Positions 27,171 through 35,402 of a stretch of DNA of 53,131 bases are shown in pieces. Source of the stretch: Rubripirellula sp. (lineage in GTDB: Bacteria; Planctomycetota; Planctomycetia; Pirellulales; Pirellulaceae); NCBI GenBank assembly GCA_012270065.1, contig JAAXJB010000115.1, positions 14,861 to 67,991 on the forward strand, written 5' to 3'. A program made the translations under genes and the position numbers. Within the stretch, counting starts at the first letter, position 1. The number at the start of each line of letters is the position of its first letter. The notes below the pieces were generated by a model that worked only from the letters and a program-made list of their open reading frames with translations, was not told the origin of the DNA and did not search any database.

Positions 27171-28088
27171 ATGTTGAAGAATTTTTCCCCAGCTGCTCTC
27201 GGGATCAATGGTCGTCAAAGTGAGTTGATTGAGCTGGCGTTAACGTACGGATTTACAGGCATGGATGTCGACATGCATGAAATGCTGAGACGCGCGCAAC
27301 GCACGAACGTAGAAGACGCTGCAAAGTACCTCGAAGCTGCCAAAATCGAAGTTGGTGGATTTGAAGTCGGGATCGATCTGGATTCCGATGACGAGACCTT
27401 CACGAGTCAGCTCGGTGGTTTGCATCCGATCGCCGACATGGGCAAGGAGCTTGGAGCAAAACGCGGCTACATTCGCGTGCCAGCTGCCACCAATCGCCTT
27501 CCGTATCACGAATACTTCGATGTCCAGACATCGCGACTGGCGCAGATAGGCGAAGTGCTTGATGCCCGAGGCATTCTTCTCGGCGTCGGATTCTCTGCAG
27601 GAAAGGAGCTTGAAGAGGGAAAAGAGTTTTCATTCGTTCGGAATGTTGAGGGTTTCCTTGCACTGGTCAACGGTGTCTCTGGTTCCAATGTCGGTATGTT
27701 GGTCGATACCTGGGATTGGGTAGTTGGCGACGGTGCGATGGATCAGTTGAGCGAAGTGCCCGCTGATAAAATCGTTGCAGTCAGGCTTGGTTCATTGCCA
27801 GAGGATGTTGAAGCAGGCAAGGCCACAAGCTGTGATCGCGTCCTGCCTGAGCAGGAAGGCGCCGTGAATCATGTCAGTCTGATCAAGCACTTGGCAGAAT
27901 CCGGATTTGCGGGTCCTGTAAGCCCAAGCGCCTCGACCAAGAGCTACAAAGGCCAGACACGTGAGAGCATCGTCCAACGCGCCCAGGAGGCAGTGGATGG
28001 AATTTCGACTGAAGCCGGCCTGCCCGTGGCGAAACTTCCAATGGATACGATTGAGGACATTCCATACGAGCCAAACCCAATTAGCTGA
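27171..28088 (+). CDS. Sugar phosphate isomerase/epimerase family protein (xylose isomerase-like TIM barrel)
   Basis: 305 residues from ATG 27171; a TTG at 27156 would add five residues. No strong ribosome site decides this. TIM-barrel pattern: YGFTGMDVDM near the start, the strand GAKRGYIRVPA, ARGILLGVGFSAGKELEE, VGMLVDTWDWVVGDG (metal-site-like Asp), VAVRLGS, and a C-terminal strand/helix after ESGFAGPVSPSAS. AP-endonuclease-2 relatives bind a divalent metal through Glu/Asp/His; the usual Glu-Asn-His set is only partly visible. Substrate unknown. A terminator follows the gene. Confidence 0.8.
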   Translation: MLKNFSPAALGINGRQSELIELALTYGFTGMDVDMHEMLRRAQRTNVEDAAKYLEAAKIEVGGFEVGIDLDSDDETFTSQLGGLHPIADMGKELGAKRGYIRVPAATNRLPYHEYFDVQTSRLAQIGEVLDARGILLGVGFSAGKELEEGKEFSFVRNVEGFLALVNGVSGSNVGMLVDTWDWVVGDGAMDQLSEVPADKIVAVRLGSLPEDVEAGKATSCDRVLPEQEGAVNHVSLIKHLAESGFAGPVSPSASTKSYKGQTRESIVQRAQEAVDGISTEAGLPVAKLPMDTIEDIPYEPNPIS

Positions 28089-28197
28089 TCACCATCGGCT
28101 GATGCACTTGCACCACGGACTGAGGCAGCGTCAACCGAGGCTGGCTGGATGGTTCGGACACATGCGGTAACGACTCGCTTTCGTATAGAGAATTGAT

Positions 28198-28229
28198 AAC
28201 GGCACGGGATCATATCCCGTGCCGTTTTT
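28198..28229 (+). terminator. Rho-independent terminator after the isomerase-family gene
   Basis: A perfect 12-bp inverted repeat (AACGGCACGGGA / TCCCGTGCCGTT) with a 5-base loop TCATA, followed by a T run to 28229. It lies about 110 bases past the isomerase-family stop, and the upstream A residues could also let it serve dinB from the other side. Confidence 0.9.
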
Positions 28230-28328
28230 CATGCTGGCGACGTCGTACCCAATAATTGCAACTTCAGAACTGCCGCAATGCCACGTCAGAAGATGTCTTA
28301 ACTTCTTCATCATGAATTCCATTGGATA

Positions 28329-29501
28329 TCATTGTTTTCTTTTGATCCATGAGTGGCTACTCGCTCGATAGACAGATGAACCTCCGAGTCGGTCGCTGAC
28401 AGCGTCAACCACATCGTCAAGTGCTGACTGCTGCGTTTGGTCCGATTGTTCTGTAAAGAGTTCAAGTTGTCGTGTGCTGTTGTGGGTAAGGTTACCAAGA
28501 CTAACTCCAAGCAGACGTATTGGAGGAGCGTGCTTTTCAATCAGCTCATCCAATAAGTCGAGTGCAGTTTGGAAGATTTGATCAGTTGATTGAATGGGAT
28601 CATGAAATGAATGGGTTTGGGCGAAAGTGCGAAAATCGCTACAGCGATATTTGACCGAAACAGACTTGGCAAAGCGGCGATTACGCCGCAGTCGTCTTGC
28701 AACCTGTTCGCTAAGGTGGCTGATGACAGCACGCATGGAGTTGTAATCATCCATATCGTCGTGAAATGTTCTTTCATGACTGATCTGTTTCGCGACGCGG
28801 TCGGGAATTACCTTGCGCGGGTCAATTCCATTGGCGAGTTTCCAGAGGTGATCGCCCCAATTTCCAAACTTCTCATTCATTGCCTTGCGATCATAACGTC
28901 GAATGTCACCGATGGTTTTTAGTTGAAGTGAAGCCAGTTTTGTGTTTCCTACCTTTCCGACACCCCATAACCGCGACACGCAGAGGGGGTCCAGAAAACT
29001 GAGTACATGAGACTCCGCAACTTCGAGAAACCCATCAGGTTTATCGAGATCACTCGCGATTTTGGCGACAAACTTGAGTGGTGCGATACCAACGCTCGAA
29101 TTCAGCCCTATTTCTTTTTTGATTGATTCCTTGATGGCGCGACCAATGTCCGCCGGCGTGCCAAAGAGCCTCGTGGTACCCGACACGTCAAGGAATGCTT
29201 CATCGAGCGATAAAGGTTGTACCACCGGCGTGAATTGATGAAAGATATCCCGTACCTGGTGGCCGACCTTGGCATAGTGTTCCAACCGGCTTTTGACGAA
29301 AACTGCGTGTGGACATAACTCCGCAGCCCGTTTACCGGACATGGCGCTGTGAATTCCGTACCTTCGGGCTTCGTAACTTGCTGCTGCCACGACACCTCGC
29401 TTGGAACCACCGCCAACGATTACTGGTTTTCCACGTAATTCTGGACAGTCGCGTTGCTCAATGGACGCATAAAACGCGTCCATGTCGATATGCAAAATCA
29501 T
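28329..29501 (-). CDS. dinB: DNA polymerase IV (Y-family)
   Basis: 390 residues from ATG 29501, the start that gives the canonical MILHIDMDAFYASIEQRD. Metal ligands are Asp6 (IDMD), Asp100 and Glu101 in SLDEAFLDV. Also present are SYEARRYGIHSAM, YAKVGHQVRDIF, the helix-hairpin region VSRLWGVGKVGNTKLASL, and the little-finger domain (about 235-345) starting after SHERTFHDD. It is an error-prone translesion polymerase of the SOS/stress type. The gene lies 49 bases after a HAD phosphatase gene on the same strand and may be co-transcribed. The C-terminal tail lacks a clear beta-clamp QLxLF motif but has RQLELFTEQ, which fits that role. Confidence 0.95.
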   Translation of the reverse strand: MILHIDMDAFYASIEQRDCPELRGKPVIVGGGSKRGVVAAASYEARRYGIHSAMSGKRAAELCPHAVFVKSRLEHYAKVGHQVRDIFHQFTPVVQPLSLDEAFLDVSGTTRLFGTPADIGRAIKESIKKEIGLNSSVGIAPLKFVAKIASDLDKPDGFLEVAESHVLSFLDPLCVSRLWGVGKVGNTKLASLQLKTIGDIRRYDRKAMNEKFGNWGDHLWKLANGIDPRKVIPDRVAKQISHERTFHDDMDDYNSMRAVISHLSEQVARRLRRNRRFAKSVSVKYRCSDFRTFAQTHSFHDPIQSTDQIFQTALDLLDELIEKHAPPIRLLGVSLGNLTHNSTRQLELFTEQSDQTQQSALDDVVDAVSDRLGGSSVYRASSHSWIKRKQ

Positions 29502-29550
29502 TCCGTGGTTCCTCGGGCGGTGTTTTTGCCAGTTGTGTCTCCGTGACCAG

Positions 29551-30246
29551 TCATTGTCGAAGCAACCAGTCCACCACCTGTGTGACATCATTCAGGTTTT
29601 TGAATACCGCATGGGCACCGGCTAATTCAAGCGATTGATGGGAAAAGTGGCCCGTGCACACCGCCAGGCAAATAGCATTGATATCAAGTGCACAGTTTAT
29701 GTCGGCGGGAGTATCCCCGATGACGACGATTGTTTGTTGTTGTCTGGCAGCATCTTTACTTCCTTGCACATGTTTGCCGTGTAAAAACAAGCGGGCGCGG
29801 CGCGCCAGATGGCGTCGATCTTCATCGAAATCACCGCCGAAAATCTGTTCGAAATAGTCTGATAGACCAAAATGCTCCAGTTTCATTGTTGCCGTTGCGT
29901 GAAGATTTCCGGTCATCACACAGCATTTGACTCCATCCTGCATTGTCAGCTTTTCAAGTAGGTCAGGCACGCCCGGAAGAACTGTGCCGCCGCAGCATGC
30001 AAGGGATGCTGGCAATTGCGTTTTATATGCCTTGCACAGGGTTTCAAAATTGTCATGGCTGGGTTGTAAGCCATTCAGCGAAAGAAGTTCACGGAATAGT
30101 GATGAATCGGTTCGACCACCGAATTTGACATCCATGTTTGGAACGGTGATGTCAAAGGCAACCCGCATGGCCCTGCTCAAAGCGTGGGTACCTGCGTCGT
30201 TGGTGGCGATGAGAGTGCCATCTATGTCGAATAACAAGGTTTTCAT
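29551..30246 (-). CDS. HAD-superfamily phosphatase (phosphoglycolate phosphatase-like)
   Basis: 231 residues from ATG 30246; longer starts in frame read into sequence with no protein character. Motif I is LLFDIDGTLI (nucleophile and acid Asp pair), motif II lies in CCVMTGNLHATA, and motif III/IV is VVIGDTPADINCAL. A helical cap follows motif I with FGGRTDSSLFRELL. The family hydrolyses small phosphate esters. Upstream of dinB with a 49-base gap; a DNA-repair role such as clearing phosphoglycolate is possible but inferred. Divergent from the UbiE gene. Confidence 0.9.
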   Translation of the reverse strand: MKTLLFDIDGTLIATNDAGTHALSRAMRVAFDITVPNMDVKFGGRTDSSLFRELLSLNGLQPSHDNFETLCKAYKTQLPASLACCGGTVLPGVPDLLEKLTMQDGVKCCVMTGNLHATATMKLEHFGLSDYFEQIFGGDFDEDRRHLARRARLFLHGKHVQGSKDAARQQQTIVVIGDTPADINCALDINAICLAVCTGHFSHQSLELAGAHAVFKNLNDVTQVVDWLLRQ

Positions 30247-30342
30247 GGGCGTATCATGCTGCGATTTCCGTGTGTTCTCGGCTGATGTTCGACACGTTGG
30301 TAGACTACAATGAGGCAAGTTAGGACAACCCGAAGGAATCCA

Positions 30343-31167
30343 ATGAACAATACCGCCGTTGACCCTGATTCTACAACCGCCCCGGAAACGGTTGCAGGCG
30401 TTGACAAGAGCAACGCTCGCGTACAGGAGATGTTTCGCCAAATTGCTCCACGCTATGACGCCATGAATCACGTTCTGTCGATGAACGTCGATCGCTATTG
30501 GAGGCGTCGTGCGGTGAGGCGACTCAATCTGGAGCCCAACTTGCCTGTGCTAGATACATGCACAGGAACTGGTGACTTGGCGCTCGCAATCGCAAAGGCC
30601 GCTCCTGCAGGGGTGGACGTTGTTGGTAGCGACTTTTGCAATGCGATGCTTGAGATTGCAAGAGACAAAAGGGTTTCCCTGCCCAGTGAACGCCGTGATG
30701 TTGATTTCATCGAGGCCGATTCGCAGGCATTGCCGTTTTCCGACGATCATTTCCAGTGTGTCACTGTTGCGTTTGGTTTACGCAACGTGGCTGACACCGA
30801 TATGGGGTTGCGCGAGATGGTGCGAGTGTGTCGGCCGGGTGGACAGGTTTTGATACTTGAGTTTTCCCGGCCAACCATGATCGGGTTAAAACAGTTTTAT
30901 AATTTCTATTTCAAGCACATTTTGCCGAGAATAGGGCAACTTTTTGCCCGCAATGACAAATCGGCCTACGAGTATCTGCCCGAATCAGTTGGGCAATTCC
31001 CTGATGGCCAGGCCTTGGCCGATCGGATGGTTTTTGCAGGTTTGGCTGATGTCAGTTTCACTCCGCTCACCTTCGGTGTCGCCACCCTATATGTCGGTCT
31101 CAAGCCGGAAGCCGCTGAAACAGCGAGTCATCCTGAAAAAACAGATGCCGAAGGGGGTGGCTGCTAG
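30343..31167 (+). CDS. menG: Demethylmenaquinone/ubiquinone methyltransferase (UbiE/MenG)
   Basis: 274 residues from ATG 30343, chosen for the GAAGGAAT site; ATG 30310 is upstream without one. The family signature [18 protein letters not shown] is complete, followed by the SAM-binding loop [16 protein letters not shown], the motif [37 protein letters not shown] and the C-terminal signature [16 protein letters not shown]. It methylates the quinone ring at the last step. Planctomycetes use menaquinone, so the MenG reading is preferred over UbiE. A 30-residue N-terminal extension and acidic tail are unusual. The stop TAG is followed directly by the ubiX ATG. Confidence 0.94.
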   Translation: MNNTAVDPDSTTAPETVAGVDKSNARVQEMFRQIAPRYDAMNHVLSMNVDRYWRRRAVRRLNLEPNLPVLDTCTGTGDLALAIAKAAPAGVDVVGSDFCNAMLEIARDKRVSLPSERRDVDFIEADSQALPFSDDHFQCVTVAFGLRNVADTDMGLREMVRVCRPGGQVLILEFSRPTMIGLKQFYNFYFKHILPRIGQLFARNDKSAYEYLPESVGQFPDGQALADRMVFAGLADVSFTPLTFGVATLYVGLKPEAAETASHPEKTDAEGGGC

Positions 31168-31824
31168 ATGGGAGAGTCACAACGGATCGTTCTTGGGATA
31201 ACGGGTGCCAGCGGCAGTATCTATGCGATTCGGCTGCTACAGGTATTGGTCAAAGCTGGTTACGAGACACACTTGGTGATGAGTCCCAGTGGTGCTGCCG
31301 TTCTCAAGCAGGAATGTGGTCTGACACTGGACCTGCGTGAGCCCGATCTGGAATCGTTGGTCTGTTTTTCACCAGCCTGGTCGAATCGGTCTCCGCTCGT
31401 CGACTCTGGCATGACACGTTCGCGTCAGGAAGAAGGATTGTTGTTGTATCACCGACATGATGATTTCATGACACCCATTGCCAGCGGCTCGTTCCTCACC
31501 AGGGCGATGGTGATTTGCCCATGCAGCGGGAGCACGGTGAGTGGCATAGCCAGGGCAGCCTCTGCAAATCTGGTGCAACGCGCCGCGGATGTTCATTTGA
31601 AGGAGCACCGAAAGCTTGTGCTGGTTCCTCGTGAGACCCCACTGAGTGCCATTCAACTTGAGAACATGCACCGCCTTGCTCAGAACAACGCGGTCATTCT
31701 CCCGGCGATGCCCGGGTGGTATCACGGTGTCAAGACTCTCGATTGTCTGGTCGATTTTGTTGTCTCTCGGATTCTTGACCAAGTTGGGATTGACAATGAG
31801 CTGATGGCTCGTTGGGGCGAGTAA
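31168..31824 (+). CDS. ubiX: Flavin prenyltransferase UbiX
   Basis: 218 residues starting right after the menG stop, so the two are co-transcribed. FMN-binding loop GITGASGSIYAIRLL (10-24), HLVMSPSGAAVLKQE, then SGSFLTRAMVICPCSGSTVSGIA, and the C-terminal LVLVPRETPLSAIQLENM and AMPGWYHGVKTLDCLVDFVV. UbiX prenylates reduced FMN to make the cofactor for UbiD-type decarboxylases. An insert of about 35 residues (around NRSPLVDSGMTRSRQEEGLL) is longer than in typical UbiX (about 190 residues). Its pairing with the quinone methyltransferase suggests a quinone decarboxylation step whose UbiD partner is elsewhere. Confidence 0.94.
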   Translation: MGESQRIVLGITGASGSIYAIRLLQVLVKAGYETHLVMSPSGAAVLKQECGLTLDLREPDLESLVCFSPAWSNRSPLVDSGMTRSRQEEGLLLYHRHDDFMTPIASGSFLTRAMVICPCSGSTVSGIARAASANLVQRAADVHLKEHRKLVLVPRETPLSAIQLENMHRLAQNNAVILPAMPGWYHGVKTLDCLVDFVVSRILDQVGIDNELMARWGE

Positions 31825-32330
31825 ACGCACCGATTTCAATGGTGGTCAGGTTATCGCCTACTGCATCGCTTTTTTTTAGGTTGATGCAGGTTACTGATGT
31901 GAATGAGCCGCAAACTGCCGTGCAGGCATTCTCGCCATCGTTGTGTGACACTTGATCTGCTATCAGTTTTCATACGCAGGGTCCTACAATCGGTACAGTC
32001 CCTGTTCGGGCCGCATAATCCGAACTTGCAGAACCTCCCAACCCGCACGTCAACGTAATCGCTCTCTTTTGCCTTGGCGTTTCTCTTTGCGTGTCCAACT
32101 CTTCACCCGTAGTCGATGTAGTCAGAGCATCGTGATCCGATTTCCTTGACTGGCACGGGTTGCGCAATTCGCAATACCGGTTCAGGCATCAGCCTTGAGC
32201 GGGTTCGAGTTGTTACTGTGCCCTCAGGTAACGAGCACGGGGATCGATGACGCGGGAAGAGTGCCGATGCACTTTTTTCGCTGGAGCTGCGTCTTGCAAC
32301 AGACATGTTGTTTTCTGGGGAGTAATCGAA
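31825..32330. other. Intergenic region upstream of the YTV-repeat gene
   Basis: 506 bases. TTGACT at 32149-32154 could be a -35 box, but no good -10 follows at 17-18 bases. A GGGGAG ribosome site lies nine bases before the ATG. Short open frames are not protein-like. This may be a long 5' leader. Confidence 0.45.
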
Positions 32331-33998
32331 ATGAATAGGCTGTGGATCCTACCCGCAATCATGATCAGCGCGATCGTGGCCGGTACTAATTCCGCGAATG
32401 CTGCATATTGCGGCGCGATCAGCTATGAAGGCTGTAGTGGATGCGGCGGAGTCGCTGAGTCTGATGATGACGGTGTTGAGTCTGCAGCAGGCAGCACGTA
32501 CACCTGCATGCGTACGGTACGCGAGGTGGTGTACGATCAGGTTCAGGAAACGCGATACAGAACGCGAAATGAGGTCTACTACGAGGATCGTGAGATTCAG
32601 TGCAGTCGACTGGTTCCTGAAACGACGACCCGGAAAGTCAATTACACGGTGATGGTGCCAAAGTATGAGACCCGGACCCGGAAAATAAATTACACCGTGT
32701 GTAAGCCTGTTTATGAAAAGCATCAGAAGGTAATCAACTACACGGTTCGTCGTCCTGTATACGAAACTCGCAAGAAAACGATCAAATACACGGTTTGCAA
32801 ACCCGTGTACGAAACTCATCAGCGCACGATCAACTACACGGTCAAGAAGCCGGTTTACGAAACGTGCAAAAAGACCGTCAAATACACCGTTTGTAAACCC
32901 GTCTACGAGACCAAGACGAAGAAGGTCCATTACACGGTATGCAAGCCTGTTTATGAAACTCGCACGCGAAAAGTAAATTACACAACCTACAAGACAGTCC
33001 GTGAAGAAAAGGTCCGAACAGAACAGTACAGTGTATGTGTTCCAGAGCAATACACACGCACCATCACCGTCAAGGGTGGACACTGGGAGACAAAAACCGA
33101 GACTGTACCCGGTCCTGTCATGCGGAAGAGAATTCGTGAGCCCGGTTCATGGGCATTTGATCCGTGTACCTGCAAGTGCGTGTACACACCCGGAAAATGT
33201 CGAACCGAATGCATTCAGTGCCCACCGAGGACAATTTGCAAGAAGGTCTGGGTTCCTACCTGCGAACAAAAAGAAATCACCTGCACACGTTATCGTCGTG
33301 AGTGCCGTACGAGGCAGGTACCCTATACGGTTTGCAGAGTAGTTCCCGAATGTAAAACCAGGACGTGTACCTATCGTGTCTGCAAAATGGTGCCTGAGTG
33401 CCGTACAAAAACCTGCACCTACACCGTATGCAGAATGGTTCCGGAATGCCGGACAAAGGAAGTTGCGTACAAAGTCTGCCGGATGGTTTGTGAAAATCGA
33501 ACCAAAGTGTGCAATTACACCACTTGCAAAATGGTTCCAGAATGTCGCACGAAAGAGGTTTGTTACAAAGTTTGTCGAATGGTGTGCGAGAATCGCAGCA
33601 AGGTTTGCCATTACACAACATGCAAAATGGTCCCGGAGTGCCGCACAAAAACCTGCACCTACCGGGTTTGCAAAATGGTTCCGGAGTGCCGAACACGTAC
33701 GGTGTGTGAAACGAAGTGCCGCCGCGAGTGTTACACCAAAACCATTCAGGTTCCACGATGCCGGAAAGTGTGCGAGCCGTATACGGTAACACGTTGTGTT
33801 CCTCGCGTTGTTTGCAAACAGGTTCCTGTCCAGGTTTGTTGTCCAGTACCCTGTTGTCCCGCTCCTTGTGGCTCAACTCTTCTGTCACCGGTCAAGAATC
33901 TTCTGAAACACATTCTCCACGGTGAGCGTCACCATGGTTGTGAAGAAGGATGCGAAGAAGCTTCTTGCGGTTGCGAAACACAGGCTTGCGACTGTTAA
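32331..33998 (+). CDS. Cysteine-rich YTV-repeat cell-surface protein
   Basis: 555 residues from ATG 32331, chosen because it gives a signal peptide (ILPAIMISAIVAGTNSANA). The mature protein has about 61 cysteines. Two blocks of exact 16-residue repeats are visible. Residues 101-228 are eight units like INYTVCKPVYETRTRK (the YTV motif, Pfam YTV family). Residues 328-455 are eight units like TYRVCKMVPECRTKTC, with far more Cys. Between them lies a unique Cys-containing spacer with YTPGKCRTECIQCPP. The C-terminus has a CCPVPCCPAPC cluster and an acidic Cys/His tail. YTV proteins have been reported in planctomycete cell-wall preparations; the Cys suggests disulfide crosslinking. It is a single-gene unit with a strong terminator. 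Confidence 0.93.
   Translation: MNRLWILPAIMISAIVAGTNSANAAYCGAISYEGCSGCGGVAESDDDGVESAAGSTYTCMRTVREVVYDQVQETRYRTRNEVYYEDREIQCSRLVPETTTRKVNYTVMVPKYETRTRKINYTVCKPVYEKHQKVINYTVRRPVYETRKKTIKYTVCKPVYETHQRTINYTVKKPVYETCKKTVKYTVCKPVYETKTKKVHYTVCKPVYETRTRKVNYTTYKTVREEKVRTEQYSVCVPEQYTRTITVKGGHWETKTETVPGPVMRKRIREPGSWAFDPCTCKCVYTPGKCRTECIQCPPRTICKKVWVPTCEQKEITCTRYRRECRTRQVPYTVCRVVPECKTRTCTYRVCKMVPECRTKTCTYTVCRMVPECRTKEVAYKVCRMVCENRTKVCNYTTCKMVPECRTKEVCYKVCRMVCENRSKVCHYTTCKMVPECRTKTCTYRVCKMVPECRTRTVCETKCRRECYTKTIQVPRCRKVCEPYTVTRCVPRVVCKQVPVQVCCPVPCCPAPCGSTLLSPVKNLLKHILHGERHHGCEEGCEEASCGCETQACDC
32631..33014 (+). repeat. Eight 48-bp coding repeats (YTV units)
   Basis: Residues 101-228 of the surface protein: eight 16-residue units, each with NYTV/KYTV, then CKPVYET. 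The units differ at many bases, especially in third positions, so the protein pattern is kept while DNA identity has decayed. Confidence 0.92.
33312..33695 (+). repeat. Eight 48-bp coding repeats (Cys-rich units)
   Basis: Residues 328-455: eight 16-residue units around VCKMVPECRT. Units 4 and 6 (VCRMVCENRT/S) alternate with units 5 and 7 (YTTCKMVPECRT), so a two-unit, 96-bp segment was probably duplicated within the array. The period equals that of the first block, which suggests common origin. Confidence 0.9.
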
Positions 33999-34043
33999 GC
34001 TGGACGGCTTGCATGATTCACTAGCGTTAGTTTGATAAAACGG

Positions 34044-34078
34044 ACAGGCAGGGCTAAACAGCCCTGCCTGTTTTTTTT
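34044..34078 (+). terminator. Rho-independent terminator of the YTV gene
   Basis: An 11-bp perfect stem (ACAGGCAGGGC / GCCCTGCCTGT) with a 6-base loop is followed by eight T. It lies 46 bases after the stop codon. The rest of the 319-base gap (to 34317) shows no gene; a GGAGGGGGGG tract at 34230-34241 is too far from the next start to be its ribosome site. Confidence 0.93.
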
Positions 34079-34317
34079 GTCTCGACCTTGTGTTTCGCCT
34101 GCTGCATGCATTTGCCGTTTTCCAGATCTACCAGATAGTGCGATTAAATGGACGATGAAAAATACTCGCTGCATGATTGGGTTTTTAATGCGATTGAAAT
34201 CCTTGCGATCTGTTTGACGCCCGCTAAGTTGGGAGGGGGGGACGGCCATCATTCATCCGTTCCTCTGAACACAAGTCATCAAATCAGGTTGTCCCGGGTT
34301 TTTTACGGCAGGTCATC

Positions 34318-35304
34318 ATGTTGCGAACCGTTCTTGCAGTACTGGTCATTGGTATTACTACACAGATCCAGGCACAAAGCGTCGACTGGAAAGAGGTTTT
34401 CCCGGTTCGGAAACATAACTTTGGGACCGTTGCTGTAGCTGCCAAAACGGAATTCCGTTTCCCCGTCAAGAATGAATCGGCACAAACCATTCACATACGT
34501 AAGGTGCGGGCCAGTTGCGGGTGCACGACTCCCATTGTCGAGTCCAGCACGATTGCCCCGGGTGATACCAGTTACATTCGGGCACGATTCAACACTGACA
34601 CATTCAAGGGAAAACGTGGTGCCAATCTGACTGTTGTCATTGATCGACCTGTTTACACGGAAGTTCGTCTGAGAGTGGATGGATACATCAGAAGCGATAT
34701 TGTGTTTCACCCCGGCGCAGTCGAGTTCGGCGCGATTACTGCGACGGAGGGGCTGAGAAAGACTGTCAAAGTGATGTATGCAGGGAGGAAAAACTGGACA
34801 ATCAAGGATGTTGAGTCACCTCAGTCGTGGTTGAAGACCAGCTTTGCGGAGACGGGTAGCAGCCGAACCAAGAAGAACTACTTAGTCACCGTCGAAATCG
34901 CTGAAGATGCACCTGCAGGATTCTTCCAGGACGAGTTGATTGTTCACACGAATGATTCAGCAATGCCAAGAGTCCCACTGCGGGTCAGCGGAGAGATTGC
35001 GTCTTTATTGAAAGTATCACCAGGGGTTGTGGCTCTTGGTAAGATCAATGCCGGAGAATCCGTTACCAAGAAAATTGTCATCGTTGGTCAGAAACCATTC
35101 ATGATCAGCTCGCTTTCAGCTGCGGGATTCGAGGTCAAAGCAGACCTCAAGTCTGAATCGAGAAAAACTCACATTGTTCAAGCTACATTCACACCAGACG
35201 CAGAATCAAATGGGGCAACCAAGGGCGATCTGGTGATCACGACAGGTGGTGAAGAATCGACTTCTGCCAGTGCCTTGATTACTGCTGAAATCGCAGGAAA
35301 TTGA
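34318..35304 (+). CDS. Secreted DUF1573 domain protein
   Basis: 328 residues. A signal peptide of about 19 residues (TVLAVLVIGITTQIQAQS) is followed by an Ig-like DUF1573 domain with the family hallmark VRASCGCTTPIVESSTIAPG near residue 60 and FNTDTFKGKRG after it. Two further Ig-like modules (about 120-225 and 230-328) lack the CGCT signature. The protein is extracytoplasmic and probably structural or binding; no enzyme motif is present. DUF1573 proteins are abundant in planctomycetes and Bacteroidetes. It stands alone between two terminated or gapped neighbours. Confidence 0.88.
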   Translation: MLRTVLAVLVIGITTQIQAQSVDWKEVFPVRKHNFGTVAVAAKTEFRFPVKNESAQTIHIRKVRASCGCTTPIVESSTIAPGDTSYIRARFNTDTFKGKRGANLTVVIDRPVYTEVRLRVDGYIRSDIVFHPGAVEFGAITATEGLRKTVKVMYAGRKNWTIKDVESPQSWLKTSFAETGSSRTKKNYLVTVEIAEDAPAGFFQDELIVHTNDSAMPRVPLRVSGEIASLLKVSPGVVALGKINAGESVTKKIVIVGQKPFMISSLSAAGFEVKADLKSESRKTHIVQATFTPDAESNGATKGDLVITTGGEESTSASALITAEIAGN

Positions 35305-35402
35305 ACTGATTGTGTGTTAGCCGGATTACCACTGATTGTGGCATTTCTGTTTGATATGACCAGTGGCTGTTTGAGCGTTGGAAATGCTAGTGGCGGTGTG
35401 GA

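Noticed and set aside
32349-33083. 244-codon minus-strand frame opposite the YTV repeats
   Set aside because: The frame is a by-product of the repeat composition; the plus-strand product has a signal peptide, ordered repeats and a terminator.
32631-33695. 48-bp repeats as a CRISPR-like or VNTR array
   Set aside because: Repeats are contiguous, in frame, diverged and without spacers, so they are protein repeats.
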